A DNA stretch of 43,766 nucleotides, taken from assembly GCA_028284395.1 (NCBI GenBank), contig JANQRV010000537.1:1-43766 (forward strand), written 5' to 3'. This stretch comes from Saprospiraceae bacterium (GTDB lineage Bacteria > Bacteroidota > Bacteroidia > Chitinophagales > Saprospiraceae). The notes beneath the pieces were generated by a model. That model worked only from the letters and a program-made list of their open reading frames with translations. It did no database searches and had not been told where the DNA came from. The position numbers were made by a program, and so were the translations under genes. This document shows, one piece after another, positions 15,810-23,724 of the stretch (positions are counted from its first letter, which is position 1; every line of letters begins with the position of its first letter).

Positions 15810-17330
15810 ATGAGAAAACAACTAACCCCCTTAACCAAATACGTCATCCTATTGGGGATGGCGCTTTGCTACAATCCCTCTGTCGGCTCCTTTGAACCCA
15901 ACCTCTCAACCTCCATTGAAGAACCGACTAAAGAATACCGTGCAACACCTGTTCCCGATTTTTATGAAACTACCGAATCTGATTCACTAGACATTATTCT
16001 CGGCATAAAGGATCATTGGGTGGGGGATTTTGATGGAATGTTATTGCGACGCAAAATCCGTGTTTTGGTCCCTTATAACAAAAATTTCTTTTTCCTAGAC
16101 GGAAACAAAGGAAACGGTCTGACGCATGAGGCTATGGAGATTTTTGAGAAGTATTTGTTAAGAACTACCGGAACACGAGTATCCACCGTGATCATACCAG
16201 TTCGTCGAGATCAATTATTTAAGGCATTGGAAGAAGGAGTAGGCGATGTTGCAGCTGCTTACTTGACGATTACTCCCGAACGCGAGAAAAAAGTGGATTT
16301 CACAACTCCCGTATACCGGGGGGCTAAAGAATGGGTGGTCACTGGTCCAGGCACTCCAACGATAAAAAATCTAGCGGATTTATCCGGCCAGGATATTTAC
16401 GTTCGAAAATCAAGCAGTTTTTATGAGCACTTGATGGAATTGAACGATTCCTTCTTAAAGGAAGGTCTTCCAATTGTCCAGGTGCATTCCGTGGATGAAT
16501 ACCTGGAAGATGAAGATGTTCTTCAGTTAGTCAATGCGGGGTTTTTGCCAGCGACCGTAGTAGAAGACAATATTGGTCGGTTTTGGTCGAAACAGTTTTC
16601 CGACATCCAACTCCGGAGTGACTTACCGATCGATTCAGATGGACAAATTGCCTGGGCAATTAGAAAGGGTAGCCCTCTTTTTAAGGAGGTTTTGGACTCT
16701 TTTATTAAGGAGCACCGGAAAGGAACTTTATTGGGCAATGTGCTTTTTAACCGATATTTGAAAAGCCATCGCTTCATCAATTCCATTACCGACAAAGAAT
16801 TAGAGCGGTTCAATACTACTGTCGCTTACTTTAAAAAGTATGCGACAAAATACGACCTGGACTGGCTGATTACAATTGCCCAGGGGTATCAAGAGTCTCG
16901 ATTGAATCAAAGTGCAAGAAGCCACGTCGGTGCAGTTGGTATCATGCAATTGAGGCCCAGTACTGCCAGCGACAGAAATGTGAATATTCCAAATATTTAC
17001 GATTTGGAAAACAACATCCATGCCGGGATAAAATACTCCCGATTTATACTGGATCACTATTTCAATGACCCAAATATGGACGAATTAAATAAGCATTTGT
17101 TTGTGCTGGCTTCTTACAATGCCGGACCAAATCGAATTGCCAGTATGCGACGATTGGCTCGACAGCGAGGCTTGGATCCAAATGTTTGGTTTAATAATGT
17201 GGAGCGAATTGCTGCAGAAAAAATTGGGCGGGAACCGGTGCAATACGTTAGTAACGTCTATAAATATTATCTCTCATTGTATTTTATTAATCAGTTTTTG
17301 GAACGTAAGGCAGACGAGACCAAACCATAA
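15810..17330 (+). CDS. mltF: MltF-like membrane-bound lytic transglycosylase
   Basis: A 506-residue protein from ATG 15810; a GTG at 15777 would add 11 residues ahead of the signal sequence and is less likely. Order: signal segment (LTKYVILLGMALCYNPSVGS), a solute-binding-protein family 3 domain at about residues 80-310 (IRVLVPYNKNFFFLDGNKGNGLTHEAMEI in its opening part, AAYLTITPEREKKVDFTTP, VYVRKSSS-like IYVRKSSSFYEHL), then an SLT/lysozyme-like domain from about 345 (WLITIAQGYQESRLNQSARSHVGA, with catalytic Glu362, then GIMQLRPSTA and FVLASYNAGPNRI). This is the MltF arrangement, which cleaves peptidoglycan glycan strands with anhydromuramyl products. Its last 40 bases overlap the end of the convergent hydrolase gene. 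Confidence 0.9.
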   Translation: MRKQLTPLTKYVILLGMALCYNPSVGSFEPNLSTSIEEPTKEYRATPVPDFYETTESDSLDIILGIKDHWVGDFDGMLLRRKIRVLVPYNKNFFFLDGNKGNGLTHEAMEIFEKYLLRTTGTRVSTVIIPVRRDQLFKALEEGVGDVAAAYLTITPEREKKVDFTTPVYRGAKEWVVTGPGTPTIKNLADLSGQDIYVRKSSSFYEHLMELNDSFLKEGLPIVQVHSVDEYLEDEDVLQLVNAGFLPATVVEDNIGRFWSKQFSDIQLRSDLPIDSDGQIAWAIRKGSPLFKEVLDSFIKEHRKGTLLGNVLFNRYLKSHRFINSITDKELERFNTTVAYFKKYATKYDLDWLITIAQGYQESRLNQSARSHVGAVGIMQLRPSTASDRNVNIPNIYDLENNIHAGIKYSRFILDHYFNDPNMDELNKHLFVLASYNAGPNRIASMRRLARQRGLDPNVWFNNVERIAAEKIGREPVQYVSNVYKYYLSLYFINQFLERKADETKP

Positions 17331-18115
17331 TCTAATTCAGTAACCAGAAAGCTATGTTCGCCCTTTTCCAACTCATCAAATAAGTTGAAACGGGCAACTC
17401 TTTGAAAATCTGCTAGTTGAAAAATGTAGATATCGCCATCCGTCAGGTCGTAGATGTTGGAGTAGACAGACAGTTCTTCCTGATGCGTTTCAGACAGAAT
17501 ACTTCTAACGGTTTCAATGGAGACGCTGGCATTGATTTCCAGCATCTCTACGGCTTTATGGTATCGAGGACAGGCGGTTTCGCCGCCATATTCCGGATCA
17601 GTCGGATTGAAGTTAGTCAGTACGTAATAGGGTGCCTTTTGACTGTGAATGGTTAACTCTCCATCGTATGCTCCTAAAACGATTGATTGGCCGGATCGGT
17701 CTGCCAATAGGATGTGTGCTGCTTCTAAATCAGGAAGTTTGAAATTGGTCAGAAAGTCGAGTGCTTCTTCAATATTAGCACATTTTTCCAGCAGCGCTTT
17801 CCAGATATATCCGTCAAACACCGGTTTATCTGGAAAGGATATCGGTACATAAGGAGTGGCTGTGCCATCAAAGAAAAGTCCTTGGGTATTCATCCCTCCT
17901 TGTGCGTAGCCCTCGCTCGCAAAATCAAAAAGTACGTGTCCATAAGTGCCTTTTTGGGGTGGGGTAAAAATTACGCGAGCATCGCGGGCAAACCAATCTT
18001 CATGATTGCCAACCAATACCCGCTGGCCGTCAGAAATAACAACAATAAGACAAGAAAAAACTGGAGAAACGAAGCCCATACAGAGAATGGTCAGAACGGT
18101 TTTTTTTATCATCAC
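17291..18115 (-). CDS. Secreted Ntn-type hydrolase (linear amide C-N hydrolase / peptidase C45-like)
   Basis: A 274-residue protein with an N-terminal hydrophobic signal ending SPVFSC. Cys22 would become the first residue after cleavage, as required for the nucleophile of the choloylglycine hydrolase/penicillin V acylase/C45 superfamily. Further family features are VLVGNHEDWF (residues about 33-43), GMNTQGLFFDGTA, ILLADRSGQSIVLG and YYVLTNFNP. These enzymes cleave linear amide bonds such as acyl-amino acids or bile-salt-like conjugates; the substrate is not predictable. The VFSC sequence also fits a lipobox, so lipidation is possible, but that would block the nucleophile. Its ATG overlaps the stop of the upstream gene (ATGA at 18112-18115), so the two are coupled. 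The 3' end overlaps the MltF-like gene by 40 bases. Confidence 0.82.
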   Translation of the reverse strand: MMIKKTVLTILCMGFVSPVFSCLIVVISDGQRVLVGNHEDWFARDARVIFTPPQKGTYGHVLFDFASEGYAQGGMNTQGLFFDGTATPYVPISFPDKPVFDGYIWKALLEKCANIEEALDFLTNFKLPDLEAAHILLADRSGQSIVLGAYDGELTIHSQKAPYYVLTNFNPTDPEYGGETACPRYHKAVEMLEINASVSIETVRSILSETHQEELSVYSNIYDLTDGDIYIFQLADFQRVARFNLFDELEKGEHSFLVTELDYGLVSSALRSKN

Positions 18116-19974
18116 TTAATTTCAATATTGCTAAAACGGACGAGGAGATCGGGACGCATTTTGGGACCATTGCCATTAAACCGGGCAAAAGCTGCGAGCC
18201 CAACCTGAACCTCATTGCCAAAGTTTGTTCTTTCATACGACCGTAAAAAACTCCATGCGGGCGCATTAGGTTTTTTACTGAAGATCATGAATTTATCGTT
18301 CTTTCGGATTATTTTAAAGTCGACATATTGATGATCATATCTTTGGGCACGAATCGCCGATCGATTTCCGATGGTAGTATTCTCAATGAGTTTTATTTTA
18401 GGGTTACCGGCAACTCCTATGCCAATAAAGAGATAGTTTTCCTGCCCGTCCTCTCCAGGAGTTCTAATCATGATACCTCCTTGCTGGAAACCCAGTTCAG
18501 GGGTAGTACTACTGTCTTTGGCGCTGTATATTTGAACGCGTCCGGTAGCTTTGAAATTACCCAGCATCTTCTTAAAGAGGAGTGGACCATTTTTGTCGTC
18601 TTTCCAGGAAGTTCGCATTAAAGGTTGTAACAATAGGTCCTTACCATCCTGGAATGTTTTGAATGCGAAAGCGTTTAGTTTAGACCAAGAATCGGAAGAT
18701 GAATCCTGGAGAATTTGTAGTGCAGGATGACTGGTATTAATGCTATGGATCACTTCATTTACGCCTCTAGAAGCTTCGATGCGATTATTACTTCCCCAAA
18801 AATCCTCATTGTAGCTCGTCGGAAGATTAATGATCAATTGATTGCGGTGCCATCGTTCCGTCTTGGGAATAGAAACAGGAACCATGGTATCAAAATTGGT
18901 CACAGCAAATTCACTTTGGACGGCAAATTGAAGATCCAGTCCCTTCTTCGGTTGCCGATATGCTACTTCCCACTCCTGCTTGGCATGTTGCAAATGCCAC
19001 CGCCCCTGAACTGATTGGAAACTTGCTGAAAGATCATGACGTTTTCTTATGAATTCGATCTTCAATAATTTTGCCATTAACTTGTCACTTCCTGTAAGAT
19101 GTTGGATAAAGGGCAGGCCTCGCGGACTCAGACTGGACTGGTAACGAATGATCGCAGAAGTTTCGGTATCCACATAAAGACGTCCTTTGCGCAGTGATTC
19201 TTTCAATCCCGGTTTCTGATCGAATCGAATGATGAAAACACTCCGGTTATTAAAGGTGGTAAGGTCTTCCAATTCGTATTGATACTGATCTAAATATTTT
19301 TCCTGCAGGAAACTAGGGGGAGCCAGGGCCATTTCTAATCCGGTTATGTGATTTGGGCCACCACCCGGATGGAAATCCTCAAAAAGTCGAGTTGCTTTGA
19401 CATTTTCACTGGCTCGTCCCTGGATCAGCTTTAATTGTAGTCGCTCCTTCTCGGATTCTCCGGGAAAGATGGATCTTCTGAAAACGGCCTCTGCAATCGA
19501 AAGGTCATCAGATGAATCCCGGATAATTTCCCGATAAAAACAATGACTGCCGAAAGCTTGATGAGGATGATTCAAGGGGATGGCCCGGATGGCCCTTTTA
19601 ACTATTTCAACCGGATTCCTTGGTTTGACGGTAATGGCGGAAAGCCGAAAGGGCGCCGGCATTAGGTGAATCTCTAAATGGCTATCTGATTTTGGCGTCG
19701 CAATTTTTTTGGTCCGATAGCCTAAATGTGACAGTAGTAAAGAATCGGCATCCTTCGGAACGATTAGGACAAAACTACCGTCTTCGTTGCTGACGGAGGC
19801 TACGTAACTATTTCCTTCGCTTCTAATATGCACACCTTGCAATGGCTGGGGGGCAGAAGTTGTACTGTCCAAAACCAACCCCGAGATCCTGATAGTCGCG
19901 TTAGATTGGGCGATGATATTGAAGGAACAACACGTTAAAGCAAGACTTAAAATTGACGGACAGGCAATTCGCAT
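18112..19974 (-). CDS. Carboxypeptidase-regulatory / DUF5686-like / LamG-like fusion protein
   Basis: A 620-residue secreted protein with signal peptide (LSLALTCCSFNIIAQ). Residues about 27-110 are a CarboxypepD_reg-like beta sandwich (ISGLVLDSTTSAPQPLQGVHIRSEG, LLLSHLGYRTKKI). Residues about 115-390 resemble the DUF5686 type (AITVKPRNPVEIVKRAIRAIP, HCFYREIIRDSSDDLSIAEAVF, RLYVDTETSAIIRYQ). From about 410 to the end a concanavalin/DUF1349-like jelly roll is suggested by GGIMIRTPGEDGQENYLFIGI, VDFKIIRKNDKFMIFSK and VGLAAFARF. The first two parts often occur together in Bacteroidota; the third is an unusual addition. It is probably an outer-membrane or surface protein; I cannot name a function. 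Its stop overlaps the ATG of the Ntn hydrolase. ATG 19974 lies 86 bases after the nanA stop. Confidence 0.75.
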   Translation of the reverse strand: MRIACPSILSLALTCCSFNIIAQSNATIRISGLVLDSTTSAPQPLQGVHIRSEGNSYVASVSNEDGSFVLIVPKDADSLLLSHLGYRTKKIATPKSDSHLEIHLMPAPFRLSAITVKPRNPVEIVKRAIRAIPLNHPHQAFGSHCFYREIIRDSSDDLSIAEAVFRRSIFPGESEKERLQLKLIQGRASENVKATRLFEDFHPGGGPNHITGLEMALAPPSFLQEKYLDQYQYELEDLTTFNNRSVFIIRFDQKPGLKESLRKGRLYVDTETSAIIRYQSSLSPRGLPFIQHLTGSDKLMAKLLKIEFIRKRHDLSASFQSVQGRWHLQHAKQEWEVAYRQPKKGLDLQFAVQSEFAVTNFDTMVPVSIPKTERWHRNQLIINLPTSYNEDFWGSNNRIEASRGVNEVIHSINTSHPALQILQDSSSDSWSKLNAFAFKTFQDGKDLLLQPLMRTSWKDDKNGPLLFKKMLGNFKATGRVQIYSAKDSSTTPELGFQQGGIMIRTPGEDGQENYLFIGIGVAGNPKIKLIENTTIGNRSAIRAQRYDHQYVDFKIIRKNDKFMIFSKKPNAPAWSFLRSYERTNFGNEVQVGLAAFARFNGNGPKMRPDLLVRFSNIEIK

Positions 19975-20055
19975 ATTGATGGTAGTTTGCTAACAATATA
20001 CCATCAAAAGGCCGAGAATTGTGTTCGGATTGTTCAATCTGGACCTCTGCAATCT

Positions 20056-20063
20056 CAAATTTA
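20056..20063 (-). promoter_or_regulatory. Candidate -7 box inside the nanA end, for the downstream pair
   Basis: On the minus strand TAAATTTG is a perfect TAnnTTTG box. CAAA (TTTG on the minus strand) occurs at 20080-20083 and 20087-20090, at spacings of 16 and 23 bases. The box overlaps the nanA stop codon and lies about 80 bases ahead of the ATG at 19974, so the two downstream genes may have their own promoter. Confidence 0.35.
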
Positions 20064-20981
20064 TGCAGGTATCTTACTGCAAAAGTCAAAGAACCCAATT
20101 TCTCTTAATTCTTTCTCCAAACTCAAGCAGGCCTGGTCTGTGACTGTTGATAGCGGAGAGCGGCAAGGGCCACAATCCATACCAATAATTTTCATGAATG
20201 CTTTTCCGGCGGCAATACCACCATATTTTATTAGAAGTTCTACCATTTGAACCGCCTTTAACTGGAAAATCTGTGCTTCCATCATATCGCCGGAATTAAA
20301 AGCAGAGATAATCTTATGATACAGCGGTGTTGCATAATTATAAGTACTGCCTACTGCTCCATTCAAGCCTACCGCAAGTGCTGAAAGCAAAGCTTCGTCT
20401 GTGCCCCAAAGTAAGTTGAACTTTCCCTGTTTATATTTGAAGGCGCTATGGAAGTCGGGCATATCAGGAGCGGAAAATTTAACACCAGCCAGATTCGGTA
20501 TTTGACCATCTGCGACTTCCAGAAATCTTCGAATGGAGAGATGCACGCCTGTCATCCCGGGGATGTGATAAAAATAAAAAGGAAGATCTCCAGCAGAACG
20601 GGCAATGAGTTGACAATGTTTGACCAATTCTTCCGCTGATCCTGGCCTGAAAAAGAACGGGGGTAGTACTGCTACAGCGTCCATATTTTGCTGTACTGAA
20701 AGTTCGGCGAGCATTTGCTGATCCCGCAAACAGTTCCCCCCCAGCATAAAAACTGTCTTGAGGGGCCCTTTCTCCAGACCCCAAATACGCATGAATTCGA
20801 TTTTTTCGTCCATGGTCAGGGAAGGACCTTCACCTGTTGTTCCGCAGATGAAAACGCCAGCGACACCATTGCTTTGATATAGTTTTGCGAGTTTCGGGAT
20901 CTTGTGGAAGGCTGCGGAACCATCTTCATTGAATGGTGTAAAAGGTGCAGCAACTAAGCCTGAGATCTTTTTCATATTCAT
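20061..20981 (-). CDS. nanA: N-acetylneuraminate lyase (NanA)
   Basis: A 306-residue TIM-barrel lyase of the DapA/NanA superfamily. The GTTGE phosphate/carboxylate loop is at residues 47-51, the catalytic tyrosine in YFYHIPGMTGV is Tyr138 and the Schiff-base lysine in AGVKFSAPDM is Lys168. The YHIPGMTGV and GVKFS contexts are those of sialic acid lyases rather than dihydrodipicolinate synthases. The enzyme splits N-acetylneuraminate into N-acetylmannosamine and pyruvate in the cytoplasm. I chose ATG 20981 because it overlaps the stop codon of the upstream transporter gene (ATGA); ATG 20975 would give two residues fewer. The open frame extends further upstream, but that part lies inside the transporter gene. 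Its neighbour supports sialic acid use. Confidence 0.92.
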   Translation of the reverse strand: MNMKKISGLVAAPFTPFNEDGSAAFHKIPKLAKLYQSNGVAGVFICGTTGEGPSLTMDEKIEFMRIWGLEKGPLKTVFMLGGNCLRDQQMLAELSVQQNMDAVAVLPPFFFRPGSAEELVKHCQLIARSAGDLPFYFYHIPGMTGVHLSIRRFLEVADGQIPNLAGVKFSAPDMPDFHSAFKYKQGKFNLLWGTDEALLSALAVGLNGAVGSTYNYATPLYHKIISAFNSGDMMEAQIFQLKAVQMVELLIKYGGIAAGKAFMKIIGMDCGPCRSPLSTVTDQACLSLEKELREIGFFDFCSKIPA

Positions 20982-23632
20982 TTTTTGAGTCCATAAATGG
21001 TGTATTGCCTGGCTTCTGATGTCGGTTGCGAGAAAAAGAAGCTTCCAATAAAACCAAACGCAAATCCACCGATCAAGCCCGTACACGTATAAAGTAAAAA
21101 GTGGATAGGGGTAAATTCTTTCATATAATATTGAAGCACTCCACTCGCCAGAAGTCCTATGACTGCTCCTGAGCCGTTGGCTTTTCGGCTGAGTATGCCC
21201 AACAGAAAAATTCCTCCCAAGCCACCAGCAAATAAACCAACTATGAGCTGAAATTGATCCCAAAGTGAGGATAGGCCATACAAGGCCATTGTCATTGCCA
21301 TGGCAGTGCCCAGGATGCCAATCAAAATGGTTAGGTATCGTGCCATTCTCAAATAAAGCCTTTCTGACGAAAGAGGGCGAAGACGACGAATGTAATCTGT
21401 AGTGATGACCGTAGATACAGAATTCATGACACTATCCAGGCTGGACATGGACGCTGCAAAAATGGCGGCAATCAATAATCCAGATATGCCATTTGGCAAA
21501 CTGTTGATGATGTACCAAGGATAGATGCTATCGGTTTTGTCGAGCACCGGGCTCAACATTTCCGGGTGGCTTTTATAGAAGGCAAACAGGAGTGTACCGA
21601 TTGTGAAAAAGGTTAGGGTGGTAGGCAGTACCATCCAAACGCCAATCGAAATGCTTCTGGCGGCACTTTTCTCATCTTTAGTGGTCAAATACCGTTGGAT
21701 AACCGTTTGATCACTTCCGTAGGTGATGATATTACCCGCAAAACCACCGAGTAAAACCACCCACAGTGTAGCATCGGTAAAATCGAAGGAGAAGTCAAAT
21801 ATTTCCATTTTATGGAATTCTCTTATATGAGTTGCCATCTCGAAATGGTCGAGACCTGTATATAGGATGATCAAGGATAAAATGGCGCCTCCCATTAAGA
21901 CAAAAAACTGCATAACATCAGTCCAAATAACAGCTTCAATACCTCCCAACACCGTGTAGAAAATGCTAAGGAGCCCCATTGAAAGAATGCATACCTGGAC
22001 ATTGATACCTGTAACAACCGATAAGGCTAGTGATGGGAGCAGCAAGACAATGCCCATTCTTCCAAGTTGAAGTAAAATGTACATAACACTGCCAATTAAT
22101 CTAGTTGTTAAATTGAAACGCAACTCTAGATATTCATAAGCAGTCGTCAAATTAAACCTTCGATAAAACGGCAGGAAGATTCGAATGATGAAAGGACCAA
22201 CCATGATGGCAGTCATCGAAAGAAAAAAATACAACCAGTTTGTCGCAAAAGTCTTTGCTGGTACGGCCATAAAAGTAATGGCGCTCAAGGTTGTGCCGGA
22301 TATACTAATACCGGCAGCCCATGCTGGAATTCTTCTGCCGCCTTTGAAGAAGTCATCTGTCGTTTCTTGCTGTCTCGAAAAATAAAGGCCAAAACTAATT
22401 AGGAGCGCCAGATAGGCAATCAATATGAAGGTGTTTAATTTTCCAAAGCGCGTCTTCGTTTTAACGCTCAGACTGACGATTTGAGGCGTACGAACACAGG
22501 GGGCAATTTCTCCACCAGGTATGATGATTTGGCCGTCCCAGTCGAATGCATTAGTCGTCACCGGGCTTTTGGACGGGATGTCACCAATTTTTGTCCAACT
22601 CTGGGTTATGGTGTGGAAGGCGAGTACTTCGTCGGAGAATCCCGGGTGGTTTTGAAGTATCTCACGGCGCTGTAAGATGTAACCTTGCCGTTCGATGCTA
22701 TCGGTTGTGGACCTGATTTTTGCGTTTAGCTCTTCCAGTTGAACAAACAAAGTTCCATTGTCTCCTCCAATCATAAGGATGTGGTTGGCCCCAATGGCAA
22801 TTCCGCTACCTGCAGATAGAGATTGATTGGCTAGTGTATCTGCCGGATTAGCTATGATCGTCTGCCATTCTCCTTTCTGCAGATGATAAGCTTGGATGTC
22901 ACTGTGGAAGGTTGTCGTAGCTTTGTCTATTTTGTACCTTCCTTTCATTAGGTAGAAGAAATCTCCCGTGCCGTTGTTTTGAATGACTCCAACTGCATGG
23001 GTTCGGGGAGAGCCCGGCCACGCAGGTAGTGTCTTCCAACCAGTGGAGACGGCATTCAGATCTAATGACCAAAAGTACTTTTTACCATTCCCCTCTTCAG
23101 TTCCCGCAACATAAATTACATTGCCGGATCTGGCGCCTGCAATGTTTGCCATTGCTTTAGGAAGGGCGGGCATTGGCTTATGTACAAGCTGGTTTGAAGC
23201 AGGATTCCACGACAATTTGAATACATCTTCGTAATGGCCTTCGGCATTCATACCACCAATGCAAATTAGTCCGTCGGGGCCACCAATGCTTAGCCCGTAT
23301 GCCAGAGGCTTCTCCAATTGAAAACCAACATTTTCCTGCCATTGCATCGCTCCGTCGGCTGCCTTGGTTAAAACGTAGACATCTCGGTGGTATTCTTTCT
23401 TTCCTCCCTCCCAATTAGGGCCACTCGGAAAATTCGCGCCGCCGGCGATGATCATTGCATCCCCATGAATTCCAGAAAAAGCGCCAGCTAAACCCGGTTG
23501 TAAATACTGACCTGGAGCCGGCGGAAGCTCCGCAATATTATGCCACTGAAGCGTAAGAGCCGGTTCTGTAGTTGTGCTCCACAAGGCTAGGGGAAGCAGA
23601 CCAATCAGCATGGTAAAGATGAAATGTTTCAT
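20978..23632 (-). CDS. NanM-type kelch mutarotase fused to a sodium:solute symporter
   Basis: An 884-residue fusion from ATG 23632; the frame extends 18 codons further but those precede a proper signal peptide (MKHFIFTMLIGLLPLALWS). Residues about 20-380 are a kelch-type beta propeller like the N-acetylneuraminate epimerase NanM/YjhT (AGAFSGIHGDAMIIAGGANFP, GPDGLICIGGMN, ILMIGGDNG, IIIPGGEIAPCVRTP). From about 398 to the end is a solute:sodium symporter with some 13 membrane helices (KLNTFILIAYLALLISFGLYF, GRRIPAWAAGISISGTTLSA, AAIFAASMSSLDSVMNSVS). The propeller would be periplasmic and convert alpha- to beta-Neu5Ac directly at the transporter mouth. nanA follows with an ATGA overlap, which supports sialic acid as substrate. 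Confidence 0.9.
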   Translation of the reverse strand: MKHFIFTMLIGLLPLALWSTTTEPALTLQWHNIAELPPAPGQYLQPGLAGAFSGIHGDAMIIAGGANFPSGPNWEGGKKEYHRDVYVLTKAADGAMQWQENVGFQLEKPLAYGLSIGGPDGLICIGGMNAEGHYEDVFKLSWNPASNQLVHKPMPALPKAMANIAGARSGNVIYVAGTEEGNGKKYFWSLDLNAVSTGWKTLPAWPGSPRTHAVGVIQNNGTGDFFYLMKGRYKIDKATTTFHSDIQAYHLQKGEWQTIIANPADTLANQSLSAGSGIAIGANHILMIGGDNGTLFVQLEELNAKIRSTTDSIERQGYILQRREILQNHPGFSDEVLAFHTITQSWTKIGDIPSKSPVTTNAFDWDGQIIIPGGEIAPCVRTPQIVSLSVKTKTRFGKLNTFILIAYLALLISFGLYFSRQQETTDDFFKGGRRIPAWAAGISISGTTLSAITFMAVPAKTFATNWLYFFLSMTAIMVGPFIIRIFLPFYRRFNLTTAYEYLELRFNLTTRLIGSVMYILLQLGRMGIVLLLPSLALSVVTGINVQVCILSMGLLSIFYTVLGGIEAVIWTDVMQFFVLMGGAILSLIILYTGLDHFEMATHIREFHKMEIFDFSFDFTDATLWVVLLGGFAGNIITYGSDQTVIQRYLTTKDEKSAARSISIGVWMVLPTTLTFFTIGTLLFAFYKSHPEMLSPVLDKTDSIYPWYIINSLPNGISGLLIAAIFAASMSSLDSVMNSVSTVITTDYIRRLRPLSSERLYLRMARYLTILIGILGTAMAMTMALYGLSSLWDQFQLIVGLFAGGLGGIFLLGILSRKANGSGAVIGLLASGVLQYYMKEFTPIHFLLYTCTGLIGGFAFGFIGSFFFSQPTSEARQYTIYGLKK

Positions 23633-23669
23633 TATTGTCGTTGGTTGTCCGTATTGGCCACAAATAGAG

Positions 23670-23700
23670 CAGCTCTTCGCATACAAGATACGAAGAGCTG
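23670..23700 (-). terminator. Hairpin between an outer-membrane protein gene and the nan pair
   Basis: CAGCTCTTCG at 23670-23679 and CGAAGAGCTG at 23691-23700 form a perfect 10-bp stem with an 11-base loop. It lies 25 bases after the stop of the upstream minus-strand gene and 38 bases before the symporter ATG. The minus-strand bases after it (CTCTATTTGTGG) are only weakly T-rich, so it may be a terminator, a processing site or a leader structure for the nan genes. Confidence 0.5.
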
Positions 23701-23724
23701 TGCTATTCTAATGTAGGGATGATT

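Noticed and set aside
20982..21263. Upstream extension of the nanA frame (94 codons)
   Set aside because: It lies wholly inside the symporter gene and does not resemble any lyase N-terminus; ATG 20981 gives the normal family length.
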